From positions 133,531 through 197,530 of the forward strand of contig MPNW01000108.1 of NCBI GenBank assembly GCA_011800805.1: DNA of 64,000 bases, given 5' to 3'. Position numbers and translations under genes: made by a program. The notes under the pieces are model-generated. The model was not told the DNA's origin, did not search any database, and was given only the letters and a program-made list of their open reading frames with translations. This stretch comes from Hirudo medicinalis (Eukaryota; Annelida; Clitellata; Hirudinida; Hirudinidae). Shown here in pieces: positions 32,714 through 45,964 of the stretch (the stretch's first letter is position 1; the number at the start of each line of letters is the position of its first letter).

Positions 32714-34861
32714 ATGTCTAGCGAAGATTCTGGTTTCGAGATGAGTGCCGAGGAGTGTCGGCATTTTATACGTATTATAAATGCATTTAAATGCTATAAG
32801 TGAGTATATTTGATAAAACCACAGACAATTGGGCTCCTATGTAGCCATTGAGAATTACCTTTTGATGCATTACTACTTCATGATTTGTTATCGACTTATG
32901 CGCAGGGGGTATTCCATAAATAAAATGAACCAAATAGAAAAAAATTACAACAACTTACCAGTTCGACATCGTGACATGATACCACGGTTCCTCGACCATT
33001 TGTCATCAGTAAAAAAATGCATTTTACAAAACCAGCATGTCATAGACCTCATCGTACAAGATGCCGATCAAATGTTCGAGAACAAGCAAAATATCCTAGC
33101 TGATGTCAAGGTAACTAATACTAGAATGAGAAGAAATAAGGGTGTTACATCTTTAAAAATGTAAATTTTAGCAAAAGAGAAACACACCGCTGCTGGACTT
33201 TGACATGGATAAAGTCAAAAGCACTTTAAAGCAATTTATGAGGGACTGGAGCAGTAATGGAATAGAGGAACGAAATTCCTGCTACAAGCCAGTCATTGAT
33301 GAAGTGTTGGATATTTATTCCACTTGCAAGTATGGTTATTAAATCCAATACTGCTTTTTCCTAATTTTAAAAGCTTTAAATAAAATTCAAATTCAATGAA
33401 GTTTAACAAAAATTCAACCCCCAGCTCTCACTCAGAAATCATAATGGACTTATTTTGTGACATTTTCAAATTCAAAGTTTTATTTTCATTGATTTACAGG
33501 GACAGAAGGCAGATAGAAATACTTGTGCCTGGTGCTGGTCTTGGTAGACTAGCCTATGAACTGGCAAAATTGGGTTTTGCATGTGAGGGAAATGAGTTCA
33601 GCCTGTTCATGTTATTTGCTTCAAACTTCGTTCTTAACAAGTTGGTCACATCACTAATTTCATTGACACTTATTTTTTTTCTTTACTTTTACTGATTAAA
33701 TTTGAACTCATAAAAATTGTTAATCAGTTTGAAAACCACAATGAATGATAATGATTGTTCTTAGATGTAAGGATGTGAATGTGCACACTTTGTATCCTTG
33801 GGTTCATCAGACGTGCAACAACATGTCCTCCACTGATCAGATCCAACCGATACTCTTCCCCGATGTAAACCCTTCAGAGCTACCTGCCAACTCCAAGTTT
33901 TCCATGGTCGCTGGTGATTTCTTGGAGGTTTACAAGGAAAGAGGTTTACTTTAATGAAATTATGAAATTGTTATTATGAAATCATATTAATTTATTATTT
34001 AGCATGCAACCATAAATTATCTGAATAGGTCTTAGTATAAAAAAACATTTAGATTTAAATATTCATTAAATCATCTGCAGATTCGTGGGATTGCATTGCT
34101 TCTGTGTTCTTCATCGACACAGCACCAAATATAATGGCATACATTGAGTCAATTTACTCAATTCTCAAGCCTGGAGGATACTGGATTAATTTTGGTGACT
34201 TGGTGATTTTGGTCCTATGTTTATTAGTTCTTGTATGAGCTGATTGCCATGATAATTTAGTTGAGCAGATCATTCATCAGTTTATATTTATTTATCGTGC
34301 TATGATTTTAGCACTTGATCAAGTAATAAATTGAAATTTATAACTTAAATATTATTTATAAATTTATAACTTGGACATTGGGCAAACTAGTAGATTCCAC
34401 CCTATTGCGTTCATGCTATCCATAGCTGCTCAAATGCTTATTATTAACAGTTAACTGAGTAACTTCTGATTGAATTTGTTGAATGTACTGTTCATCTCAC
34501 CAAAACATCTGTTGCAGGCCCTTTGTTATTCCATTTTGCTGACATGGAAGGTGAGAGTTCTATTGAAGTCAGTTATGAGGAAGTTCGCAGCATTATCTTG
34601 CAGTTCAAATTTGAAATTATTGTGAGTAACTTTTCATGTTTTTGGTGATAAGTCATTGCCTTCCTTATCCATGATTTTAATTTATCAATAATAATAAAAA
34701 TAAAATTGATAAATTCATAATTTTGCTCAATAATAGTTTGGGAAATTTATTTTTAGAAGGAGCAAGTGAACCTTCCTGCGACTTATAACCAGAACTCAAA
34801 ATCTATGCTTAAATATGAATATAGTTGCATCTTCTTCGTGGCAAGGAAGCCTCTGGATTAA
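32714..34861 (+). CDS. CARNMT1: Carnosine N-methyltransferase homolog
   Basis: SAM-dependent methyltransferase that in vertebrates converts carnosine to anserine. Eight exons: 32714-32799, 32906-33110, 33172-33329, 33500-33640, 33765-33943, 34081-34194, 34518-34621, 34757-34861. They sum to 1092 bases (363 residues; the human protein has about 409). Visible family features are RIINAFKCY near the N terminus, [31 protein letters not shown], the SAM-binding motif [16 protein letters not shown], the [17 protein letters not shown] stretch, YPWVHQ...[29 protein letters not shown] and [17 protein letters not shown]. The protein ends in [11 protein letters not shown]. The short N terminus may mean that an upstream exon is missing, but the Met at 32714 is followed by a normal family sequence. 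Confidence 0.95.
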
Positions 34862-35023
34862 GATGAAAGAGACAGTCTCGTGCCTTTAAGTCTGTGGACA
34901 CTAAACTTGTAAAAAACTTATTTTTTTGGTTATTTGTAATTCTAGAAGAGAATAGATAAATGGACTATAAAGAGTTTAGGACATGAAAAGGACTTTTAAG
35001 TTTTTGTCTTAGAAATTCATCTG

Positions 35024-35029
35024 AATAAA
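35024..35029 (+). promoter_or_regulatory. CARNMT1: Poly(A) signal candidate for CARNMT1
   Basis: AATAAA about 160 bases downstream of the CARNMT1 stop codon. Confidence 0.5.
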
Positions 35030-35319
35030 GTAAACATTGTCAATGGGGTAAGGAGATGTCTGAGGTAACTTGGCTGGAATCAGACTTCATACTTGCATGC
35101 ATCAAAGTAAAAGCTTTAAATTTCAGCAGAAATGAACGCTGTTTATAGGGATTTGACAAATCCAAATTTCCCAAAGTGTAACTGCAACGAACAGAGCAGA
35201 ACCATCGGTGAAAGAATGAGCGGTCGAGAGATCGAGCCGTTTACATTCGTCGAGTCGTAAGTAATGGTTGACCGGGGGTCGAGTTTTGGTCGGGGAGGGA
35301 AATGTATGGGGACGGGACC

Positions 35320-37620
35320 TTTAATATTTATTTTATTTCTTTATTTTGTCGAAACAAATTTCAGGGTCATCTTATGACTGATTGAGCAAATTTGTGTAAT
35401 GAGCTGCCTGCGAAAACAGTGAAATGATACAGAGTAACAAAGTTAAGCGATCACTTAATTAAGAGGTAATTAATAAGGTAAATGAGTGAAGGGCAGATTT
35501 GAAACGAGATAATGTTGTAGAGTTAATGATATTGAGGGATAGAGTTCCAGGGTTTGATGACAATGGTTGAAGAGGATATGTTGCCTGTGTTTGGTGGAAC
35601 ATTTCTCTTGGCGTAAACGAAGGGGATGACCACGAGTTCTAGAGGCAAGAAATGAAGGGAATTCCGGAATTTTGCATTGAACACTGACCGTGAACTATTT
35701 TGTAGCAGAGGCACAAGGTCATTGACATGGAGTCTATGTAGGAGCCCTAGTACTTGTAATCTGCTATGGTAAGGCAGTGCTCTGAAACCGGGGATGGCTC
35801 CTGTGAAATATTTTTGTGCGCGTTCGATTTTCAATGCGAGCCGCTTGCTATGTGGGCTCCAGATCGAGGAACAATATTCGAGGATCGGTCGGACAGAGGT
35901 GCAATATGCTCTGGTTAGAACATTTTTGTCTCTTGTACGAAAGCATTTAAGGAGTAGTCTCAATCTCACAAATGCTTTGTGAACAATGGTATTAATGTGA
36001 GTTTTGTAGGTGAGTGTGTTGTCGATGAGAACTCCAAGATCACGGGCATTGTCTGATAAAGATAGGGTTGAGTCAATTGTATAATTGCTTGGTGGAGCTT
36101 TGATGCATGACGTCTTGATGGAGATTTGAATGCATTTTTCAGGATCTGTAATTGCCATTTGTTGCTCCATAGCACTAATCCGTTTATTGCAGTTTGTAAG
36201 GAAGAATTCTGAGGAAATGATGATTTTGAGTAGAGTTTGATATCGTCTGCAAATAGTTTAAAATTGACGAAGTTATTGGTGAGTGTGTCCGTAACATCAT
36301 TTATATAAATGAGGGAAAGCATGGGTCCGGGCACACTTTCTTGATTACGTCACCTCTGTTGGATAGGTGGCCGTTCACTTTGACTGCTTGGGTTCGGTTG
36401 AATAAAAATGCCTCCAGCCATGAAAGTAGGTTATTTGAGATGCCATAAGCTTGAAGTTTGATCAGCAGCTTTTGGTGAGACACTGAATCGAACGCCTTCT
36501 TGAAGTCAAAGTATATGATGTCAGTGCCCTGGTGCATTGACATTGACCAGTCATTTGTGCACTCGATAAGGTTTGTGGCATATTGATCTGGAGTTTAGAA
36601 AGCAATGTTGTTCAGGTGATGTAAGACTGTTTGCTTGTAGGTAATTCAAGATGTCTTTGTTAATCATCCGCTCCATTGCTCGACAGCAAGAGGATGTGAG
36701 CTATATCGGTCGGTAGTTACCGGGGTCAGAAGTGGCACCACTTTTATATATAGGGTTTACATGATCTGATCTCCAATCATGGGTTAGTTCATGCACGTTG
36801 AAGGAGAAATTGAAGATGTGGCAGAGTGGCAAGCAGATACCGGCAGCACAATTTCTCAGGAGGTTATTTGTTATTCCATCAGGACCAGATGAGAGGGACG
36901 GCCTGAGACTAAGGAGTATTTGGTAAGGTATACGATCCGGGGTAAATTATCCGTTTTTTATTATATTATACGATCCGTTATTTGCGCGATTTTCTTGTTG
37001 GTACGTTGATATGGTATGAACTGAGCCATTGTCGATTGTGAACACACTGCAAAAGTAGGTATTAAAAATATTAGCCATTTCATCTGGGTCCGAAATGAAA
37101 GTTTCATCTTGCTTTTTCAATTCCAGTATTGGGTTGTGTGTTGAAAGCATTCTGTTGACGAAGCGATAGAAATGTCCCAAATCTCCGGATGACGCAAGCC
37201 TACTCTCCTATAATATGTGGTGATCTTTAATGACCTTTTTGAGATTTTTGGAAAACTTGTTGAAGAGAATTTTGTCCTCAATCCTCTCACTTGAATGTCA
37301 TTTACGGGAGGCTAGGAGTTTCATTCTTTGGGCCTTTAAAATGAAGTTAGGGTAGGAGGGCTTGGTCGTACCAGTGGTAGTGATGGGCTGATCATGTTCG
37401 GGAGCAATCCGATCGATGCGGTTCCGCACAATATTTATAAACATTCTCCGGCAGTCATTAACAGAAAAGCAGTATTGAAATAGCTCGTTCCAGCTGATTT
37501 CACAAAAATAGTTGAGATTTTCATAAGGTGATAGGGTTAAACATCTAGAGCCATGGCCATAGACTGTGATTGGTTGGCTTGGAAGATTTGCTTTGAAGAC
37601 TATTGTTAACGTATTAACTT
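35320..37620 (-). mobile_element. Dead CR1/L2-like non-LTR retrotransposon
   Basis: Minus-strand reverse transcriptase with an upstream linker (FIDSPDEMANIFNTYF-type region near 37080, seen as ISDPDEMANIFNTYF), motif A IYFDFKKAFDSVSHQKL (about 36510), LIYINDV (about 36305), catalytic FADD (about 36245) and the C-terminal thumb/tail VRPILEYCSSIWSPHSK and RAQKYFTGAIPG (about 35900-35780), ending at a stop at 35523. Frames change near 36330 (inside the usual GSVLGPLLF box), 36000 and 37200, and in-frame stops occur, so it cannot be active. The 3' side has an A-rich AATAAAGAAATAAAATAAA-like tract (minus strand, about 35345-35320). No endonuclease domain or target-site duplication was found, so the 5' end near 37620 is approximate. 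It lies between CARNMT1 and PRC1. Confidence 0.85.
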
Positions 37621-37881
37621 TTAGTTAATCTACAAATTAAACAACCTATAATTTATTTGAAAATAATTATTACATATTCAACACCAAGCAAATGTTTTGG
37701 AAATGTAAAAAGTATCTTCGTCAACAATGACTGACCTGATAATATTTTGGCGGAACGGAGAGTTTGAATTTTTAGTTTTTAGTTTCATTTACATTTACAG
37801 GCGCCGCTCTGAATTTTTGGCAGAGTCGCTTATAATTTAAGAAGGAACGTTATTGTTTATTATAAACAATCTGCCACACAT

Positions 37882-40451
37882 ATGACGATGGATATCTCAT
37901 TTTCCTGTCATAAGATGCTCTTGTCCACACTTGAAGAACATTTGGTTAAAATTGAAATTCACTGCGCTGATTTGGGTCTTCCATATTCAGAATTTGAAAA
38001 ATTAAGTGAAATATGGATTAGGAGAATTCTGCGAAAAACTCTGGACTTTGAGAAGGATATAGGAATTTACAAAGATAAAGTAAAAAGTGAGATTCTGGAA
38101 AATATTGGAAAAGTTAATTTTTTTTGTGGTGAACTTAATCTCGATGCGAAGCCTTACTTGGTAAGAGTTTCTATTTGATTTTTACGATTTTAAATTATAT
38201 TTGAAATGGTATGAATTTGCAGTTTATAAAGTAGAAATTGGTTGCTTTTTGAATTAATTATTAATATGTTTTTAAATTAGCCTAGCAAACAGTCAAGCAG
38301 TTATGATGCTTTGCAATTTTTGAAGGAGCAAGTTTTTGTTCTTGGTGAAAAGAAAAAGGTGAAGTTATGAATAAATATGTATAAGCAATTAATGTTGTAA
38401 TTAGTGACTTTGATATCAATTTTTGAAATAATTTATTTTGTTTGCAACATTTTGATCATGGTTATTGAATTATTGTAGACAATTGAATTAGAAGAGTTCA
38501 CTAAGCTCCAGAATTACTTCCTCAGTCTCATTAAAGTTTTAAAAAAGGAAGCTTTGGATCAATCTGAAAAGTACATCACAGAATTTACAAGCAAGAGCCA
38601 TGGTGATTTTCCCATGGAACTTGTAAAGACAAGCATTAAAAAGGTTTACAAATGCTGTAACTTTTTTGATTCACTTCAAATTTAATCACATTAGTAAAAA
38701 AAATCATTTAAAATGTGATTTTTTTTTTAAGCTGGAAGACTTAAAGGAATTGAATAAAGAAAGGAGCACCAAACTCCTTACTTCCATAAAGAATGTTCTA
38801 TCAGTTCTTAGGATTCCCACTGAGACAGATTATTTGATAAACATTGCCGATCACAACGATCCAATTCTTTTCCAAATAGACACAGTGACTGAGGTATAAT
38901 GATAATTGCAAATGCTTTCACATCTGCATATGATGTAAATCACTCTTCAATGTTTTCACAACAGCTACAGAAAAAACTCGATCATTATCTTGCAATCCGA
39001 AAATCTCAAATCAAAACATGTTTTGAGAATGTCAGGAAGGAAATCAAATGTCTCTGGGAAACTTGCAATCTCAGTGAAGAATACAAAAATTCTTGTAAGG
39101 CCATTTTTTCAGGTAGGAATTTCAGTTACTTGTCTCAATTTTATGATAATTAGGGTTAATGAACTGAGTGCAATGTCATATTTTCCTTGTTTATTAATCT
39201 TAATTTTATTTAATTTGGTAGGTTATAAAATTAGGTATATCCTTGCATTCTGAGCGTAACGTCGTTTAATTTCATAATCAATTTATATCAGAAAAATGTG
39301 AAAATGAAGAGGAACTCTGTGAACTGGAAGAGTATCTGTTCAAACTGCAGATGATTGCATCAAAGCTCATCTCCATTGACGAGAAAATCAAATCCCACTT
39401 AAATCAGTTTCAAGAATTGGAGGAAGTTGAAGTGAGACATTTTTTCTCATTATCCATAACATTCGTTCCATTAATTCCATGATGATGTTGTTTCCTCCTT
39501 TGACAGGCAAGGTCGAACGATCCAGACAAGTTCCTCAACAGGGGTGGAAGGATGCTGAAAGATGAGGCACTAAAAAAGAAACTCCTTCATAGTTTGCCCA
39601 AGGTCAACCTTTCTCTGAATTTAACCTTAATTTAAAAAAATTTGTTTTAATTGCTTTTATTTGTTTCTTGTTTATTTTGGTCAGGCAGAGGCTGAAATAA
39701 TAAAAGAAATTGAATTGTTGAAGGAATCTGTAGATTTGAGCTTGAGACATGATCTCATGTCATTTGCAGATGATTGTGACAACAGGTGGAAACTGTATCA
39801 TGACAAAAAGAGCTTGGAAATTCAGACTCGGGTGGATTTACTTTGCTTTAGATTTTAATGAAATTAATTTTATGAAAGCGCCTTCGTTCTTTTTAGCACA
39901 AGAATAAGATTGACACTTTGAACCAAGACTTGCGGTATGGCAGTAAACCTGCTCCTGTTGCTAAGAGACATGTAGCAGGACATGCTTCAAAGACTACGGA
40001 TGACATTAAGAAGGTATTAATGCCAATAAAATATCTCATGTTTTTCTTTTGGCCTCATTTTGCTTTGTAGAAAGTTGCACCTCTGAAGCCTCAAAATCCT
40101 TCAAACCACAGAGGCAACATACCCATCATGTATGCCATAGATAGGAAATGTCCTGATGAAGTTTGCTTCTATTTTTAAGCTTAAACATAGTTTTACCAAT
40201 AATTTGTTCCTGATACCTTCACATTTTCTTTCTTCCAGAGCATATACTCAACAGCGTCATGCTTCACAAATGCAAAGAATTTGACCGACCAAGCAGTTTC
40301 ATCAACTCCCAGGGATGTGGGTTGCTTTTCTATTTCTGCATTACTTTATCTTATTAAAACAAATGTTAGATGCACATCTCACATCCATCTTTTTGTTTGT
40401 TTTAATGATTTTCAGCACCCGGCAAAAAGGTTTAAGCCTTCTGAAGAATAG
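37882..40451 (+). CDS. PRC1: Protein regulator of cytokinesis 1 (Ase1/MAP65 family)
   Basis: Antiparallel-microtubule bundling protein of the spindle midzone. Twelve exons: 37882-38160, 38281-38358, 38479-38643, 38732-38893, 38965-39112, 39292-39431, 39507-39602, 39685-39831, 39897-40013, 40071-40160, 40239-40316, 40416-40451. They sum to 1536 bases, 511 residues, somewhat shorter than human PRC1. Most of the protein is heptad-like coiled coil. The microtubule-binding signature shows as IKCLWETCNLSEEY, LISIDEKIKSH and FLNRGGRMLKDEALKKKL, and the basic tail (YGSKPAPVAKRH..., ST-P-R) fits regulation by mitotic kinases. A second in-frame Met lies two codons on (37888). All introns are short (61-311 bases) with standard sites. 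Confidence 0.92.
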
Positions 40452-42002
40452 CTCTCATTTTTGCTTAATTTCAAAAGATTCAATTGACTTTTAATTTAAA
40501 TTGTTTTGTTTATAAACATTTTCCTATTTAGTTTTGAATATTGATGCTTTCAACTCTTTTTGTGGTCTGCCAATCAATTGGAGGAAGTAAAAACACTTTA
40601 AATTAATTAAGTAAATATTAAATTCTCCATTGAATTAAGCAACTCCTTCCAAATTAATCTCATTAAACTGTTGACTAGATTTGAAAATGTTTGACACTTA
40701 AAACTGAAAAACCTGACTACATTTTGAAAAAGGCTAATGTAAATATATTTCCATAGAACTATTTGGAAAACTCTATAATGGAGATTAATATTGTTTGGAT
40801 TTAAAAGCTGAAGGAATAGGCTTCTAACCATTTATGTTTAGGTTTTTCCAAAAAAATTTTTATAACTCATTTACTTAAGCTTTCAAATTTCACCACAAAA
40901 ATGCATGTTGTGAACTGAAAAGCAACGTAATTAAGTTTAACTTTAATACTTTGACAACATGAGACTCAGCTGATGGGTTTCATAAAGTGAGTGGCTTTGC
41001 TTCTTTATTATTTGTGGTCTTTGCAGCAGTTAGTAATGCTTTCAGGTTTTGTCAACTAAAAAAAAAACATTATGAATTGAGACTCCTGTTCCAATATTCA
41101 TTTTGCACAAAATTATTTTATTTGTTAAATATAATAATTTTATTGGCTCGGAATTCTGGTTTTTATGGAAAGGTAAAGTAACATCTTCACCATTAAACTT
41201 GATTGTGCCAGCATAAGAAGGCGTCTCACTGGTAATTCACGGATAATTGAATGCTTTTCTATAAGGGAATTAATCTAATGCTTTGTGAAACGATTTTTGC
41301 GGAGATGCCTTGACCTTTCTGCTAACGTATGACGACCTGGTGTGAGATTCAGCCATTCTGTAATCACAGTTCTCTTTTGATGAGGAGTTTCAAGAATAGC
41401 TTTCCAGCTTTCTGATGTAACTAATTTGTCACAAAATAAAACTTATTCATTTTGTTGTCGTCTGTTTTGAACAGCGAAACGAATTGGACATTTCTGCTTT
41501 TTCCGACGGAGCATCAGGTTACCCGTCGCCAAAAGAAACAACGAAAAGCAACAGATGACATTGGTTCTTATCCCATTCTGATGGGTAGTGAATTGTGGAC
41601 CATGAATATCTTAGGGTCTTTTCGTAATTTTTGCTTTAAACATTTACCAATTTTTGCTCACTTCTGGCTGCAACTGACACTCGATTTTTGCAAAAAGTTT
41701 ATTTAAAGATTCAGAGGTTTGTTTAATTATGTAATTTATACATGGCATCTTTGAAAAACAATGCCTAACATATTATTTCTGGTTCAGAATAAAAGCAACC
41801 GCCTGGTTATTTTCCACGTTAAACTAATGAGAAGATAGTGTTACATGGAATATAAAATGAAATTGCTGCTACGCCTTACGATATTTGCATTCGACAAATA
41901 CATTACGTTCGAGGCATTTCTCTCATAGCACTTAATTCAAGTTAAATGAATCGAGCGATAAAGCCGCGAGGATTTAAGCGCCTAAGAATTGCGCATTGTC
42001 TG
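40452..42002. other. Convergent intergenic region, PRC1 to TRP channel
   Basis: Contains the two 3' ends. A minus-strand AATAAA (TTTATT at 41698-41703) could serve the TRP gene. I see no other gene, and the open frames on both strands lack family motifs. Confidence 0.4.
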
Positions 42003-45000
42003 TCACACCCATCTTTTGTCGCAATCTCTTGTACCCCGAACTTTATTGACGACGTTGCAAAACTTCTGAATGCAAACTTTTTTTCTTAATGCTCCTTCTT
42101 GCTTTCCGCTTTGACGATCAGCCATCAGCAGTTCTAAGCTTCTGGAGACATCATGCAGGGAATCCTGAATGCGTTCAATGTTGCTTTCCAGTCTCTGAAG
42201 CGATCTTTGCATTTCGTCAGTTTCCAGATAGCTTTGTTGCTTTCTCACATCCTTCCCCTGAGTTACGTCCATCAACCATCTTTCAAACTCCACGTCGAAC
42301 TCGATTCCATCTCTACTCGTACACAGTGCCTTAAAAATTGGTTTAATCATGGGTAACGCCTCCTCCAGCTGAAGTGCGAGTCTGAGACTTCCGACTCTCC
42401 AGGTGGAAGCTTCTTTTGATTGGATGCTCGTGTAGGTGTCGGTCATCATAGCAATCAACAGGCTCATGAGGATGACCGTAGATACGAGAACGTAGAGTAT
42501 ATAAATAGTCTTGATGAAAGGCGGATGGCCTCCGTGCGATTCGTAATCCTTGTCGAATTCATCGGTAAAGATTGTTCCCAGACCAAGCATTGTGTTGATC
42601 ATGTTGAAAAGAGTGTTGCCGAGAGAAGGACTGTAATTAACGATGTCAGGGTGGATTTGGAAGAGAGCGTTGAATGCCATGCTGCAGCCGAGCAGAAAGA
42701 TGACGTAAATTCCTATGAATCGAGTGATGTTACGAAGTATGATGTACTTCAACATGATGGTGAAAACATGCAGACCTTCAATAGCTTTAGTGAAGTTTAT
42801 CAAGTAAATCCAACCAAATAGAAAAACCAAAGACACTATTATCAAATAAATGTTGTAAGAAAAGTACGCCACAAAAGAAACATACCATGAAATGGCGAAG
42901 ACACCGAACATCAAACTTAAGAGGTCGCCGAGATTGGACACAAGAGTTGTCACGAGGGATACCGAAATGCTCCAACATTTGCATTGCTGATCATGCAAAG
43001 GCCTTCTTGGCTTCCAGTTCTTGTAGTGCCAGATGCGAGAAATTGCGAAAAATAGTTCAAATACGAGAACTAGAACTGGCCAAATGAGGAAACAGCCATA
43101 CGGCGTGCTGTAGCGAGATTTGTATTCGTAAGACATAAAAGTTGATATGTAGAAATTACCGCTTGCGTTGTTAATATCCGGATAAGCCATATCTTTAGGA
43201 AGGCTACCATAAACCGGCATGACAAAAATGGTAAATAATATCATATAAGTGATATGGATGCACAGAAATACCACGTAAATCCACTGGTAGTTCTTCCAAT
43301 AGTTGCAAACTATTTCATTTATTGGACTTATATCCAAAATCCTTGAAGCCTGTATGTCATTGTTTAATGAGACAATGATACTTAAATAGGACTGGTTCCT
43401 CGACTCCTTAACAAAACTTTCCAAATCTTTGACACTGTTGGATCTCTTCCTCCATTTTGTTCTGGATCCCGGTACAATGTTGGTGACGTCGTAGAAGAGT
43501 TTGTCATTCCTCTTGAGTTTGTAAACGTTTGGAGTGTTGAGAATCTCCTCGAGCAAATACAGGGCGCCTTCTTTGATGGCAAATTCGATAGAGTTTGATC
43601 CTTCGTTGTTCCGAGTCTTGGCGGTGAGGTAAAGCATGGCTTGTCTTGTTTTCTCAAAGAAAAGATCACTGCCCTCGCAAGGTAACTGCTGACTGCGACT
43701 CATGCACCACCACTTCGCAGCTCCACTCACGATGCATCGATATATCTGCAAATAGATCTGTGCCCTCGTTGGATCAAGTGATGATTCTTCTACTAATACG
43801 TGGATGGCCGTGTTTCCATGTTTATTCTTCATCGACAGATCAGCACCACAATCGATTAAATTTGCCACAGCAGCGAAGTCACCGTGGCGACTGCAGATGT
43901 GAAGACAGCTGTTACCTAATCTATTTCCTTGATTAATGTCGATCCCTATTTCTGGTTTGTTGAATGTGATGAGCATGGCTTCAAAGTTTGAGGCAACTCC
44001 GCTTTTTGAGGCAAGGTGAAGTGGAGAATCTCCATCGTGGTTCATGATTTTTGGGTTGAGGCATGACAATTCAGCAATTATTTCTGGTCTGCCTTTTTTA
44101 GCTGCTAAATGGAGAGCCGTGTTACCAGCGTTTTCCACTGCATCGACCAGCGACCAAGTGCTGGCCTTGATAATGTATCCCACCAACTTTCTCACGAGTT
44201 CTGCCTTCGCTGCATCTGAGAAAACAGCTTCATGAAGTGGTGTCATTCCCTGCTTGTTTTTCGAGTCTAGTTTGAACTTGGCGAGAAGAATTTCAACGGA
44301 AGTCAAATGCCCATATTTGCATGCTATGTGCAAAGCCGTGTCCCCTTCATCATTCATGTCATTGACAGACACCTCGGACAAAAAATCCTGCAAGACATCG
44401 ACTTTGTCATCTCTGGCTGCAAGATGGAAAAAAGTGTTTCCATTCAAATCTCTTGATTTTGGGTCGACCCCCTGCTTTAGCAAGCACCTGAGTTTGTCTA
44501 CACTACCACTTAAGGCGGCAATATGCAGCGGAGATTTGCCTCTAGGAAAAACCACTGAATGTGTTTCATCCGTTGATTCTTTAGATTCCTTTTTCATGAC
44601 TCGCTTGTACATTTTAAGGACGACCTTAAGAAAGTCTTCGCTCTGATTGTTGAGAGTGTAATCCCAAATGCCTTGTCCGAATTTATTCTTCCATTCGATG
44701 TCAGCCTCTCTTTCAATAAGAACCCTCATCGTTCTCACTTTGGCACTTTTAGAAGCCAACAAAAGAGGGGTATTTCCATTGGCATCATTGATGTCAACCT
44801 GCATTTTCGCCACATCGATTAACACCTGCACGACCTTATAATGACCCTCAGCTGCTGCCACGTGAAGAGACGTCAAGCTGTTGCTGATGACTGCGTTCAC
44901 TTCGGCGCCACTCTCCACCAAAGTTTTTACAATTTCGTCGTAGCCCAGAGCTGAGGCTAGGACTACGGGGTACAAAAAACCTAGCTTTCGTTCTTGGTTG

Positions 45001-45964
45001 AGATTAACCCTGCCTTCCTGAATGAGAACACTCACCAAAAATTTGAATCCATACCTAACTGCCCAGTAAAGAGGAGTCGAGCCTTTGTCGTTCTCCAGAT
45101 GAAGGTCTGCGCCATTTTTGATGAGGTAGCGAACTGTTTCTACGTGGTTTCCTCTGGATGCCCACAAAACTGGAGTGTCCTTCTTGTTGTTGACGACATT
45201 TACACTTACTCCAAAGGATCTGAACAAGTCGACCAAGTTTGTGTGACCATGCAATGCAGCCAAGTGCATGCATGAAAGATGCCTTGGTCTTTGACCTTCC
45301 AATTCTGTCAAAACCTCTCTTTTCAAAAACTCCTGCTTCGAGTTGTCGTTCTTTATTTGGTCCAGCAAAAGTTTCGTCAGTTCGAAATTTTCTTTTTCTG
45401 CCAAAATGTGGAGGTTTGATTTTGGAGATGCAACACCTTTTGTTGTTGTAATGTAATCTTCCATCAAGAGGTTTTGATCTTCGTTTTCGATTAAGTGCCT
45501 CGCTATAACGTACCTGCGGTTTTCTAATGCATAGTCAGAACAGTTGACAGATTTTTAGGTGATTTCAACTCTCGACTGCAAAATGATTTAGGACTAAACC
45601 TGCTTTTCAGTTCAACAAATTTGTCCAAATCATCATCATCAATTGACTCAAACAATTCCCGTGTTAGAGTTTCTGCATCACCACTTGAGGGAATGATGGT
45701 AATCTTTGATACTGGTGTTATCTGTCGGCTTCTGCCAACGCTCTCCTTCAAAAGTTTCTGAATCTCCTCTTGTTCAAGTTCATCGTACTACACAAATTTG
45801 GATAAAGTTTATGCATTGGTAGGCATTTAGACAAAGCGAAACATTAAATAGAAGAAGAATAATTAACTGATACTATTAATCATTACCTGACGTTTATTAC
45901 GGACTTGCCAGAGTGCTATGAAGTCGCCGTCAATGTTAGGATCGGAAGGACTTCCGATGTCCAT
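42003..45964 (-). CDS. TRP cation channel with long N-terminal ankyrin array
   Basis: Three exons, 45887-45964, 45600-45787 and 42003-45513, join in frame to 1258 residues; the introns are 99 and 86 bases. Ankyrin repeats run from about residue 165 to 665 (roughly 14 units, e.g. GKSPLHIAALSGSVDKLRCLL and GNTALHLAAKKGRPEI). Six membrane spans follow: S1 about 832-858, S2 about 895-915, S3/S4 about 950-998, S5 about 1015-1037, a pore helix/filter with MLGLGTIF (about 1064-1071), and S6 about 1090-1116 with LLIAMMTDTY. A Trp a dozen residues after S6 (STWRVG) fits a TRP box, and the tail holds a coiled coil. The S4-S5 linker and S5 (MLKYIILRNITRF) and the G-x-G filter look TRPV-like, while the ankyrin count is more like TRPA. 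I leave the subfamily open. The 86-base intron has a weak GTTTAG donor. Confidence 0.88.

Noticed and set aside
32800..32824. A 25-base intron in CARNMT1
   Set aside because: Too short. Moving the acceptor to 32905 gives a 106-base intron and a sequence that matches the family.
45576..45599. A 24-base intron in TRP exon 2 (GTTTAG...TTGCAG)
   Set aside because: Far too short to be spliced and, being a multiple of three, it does not fix the frame; the 86-base intron does.
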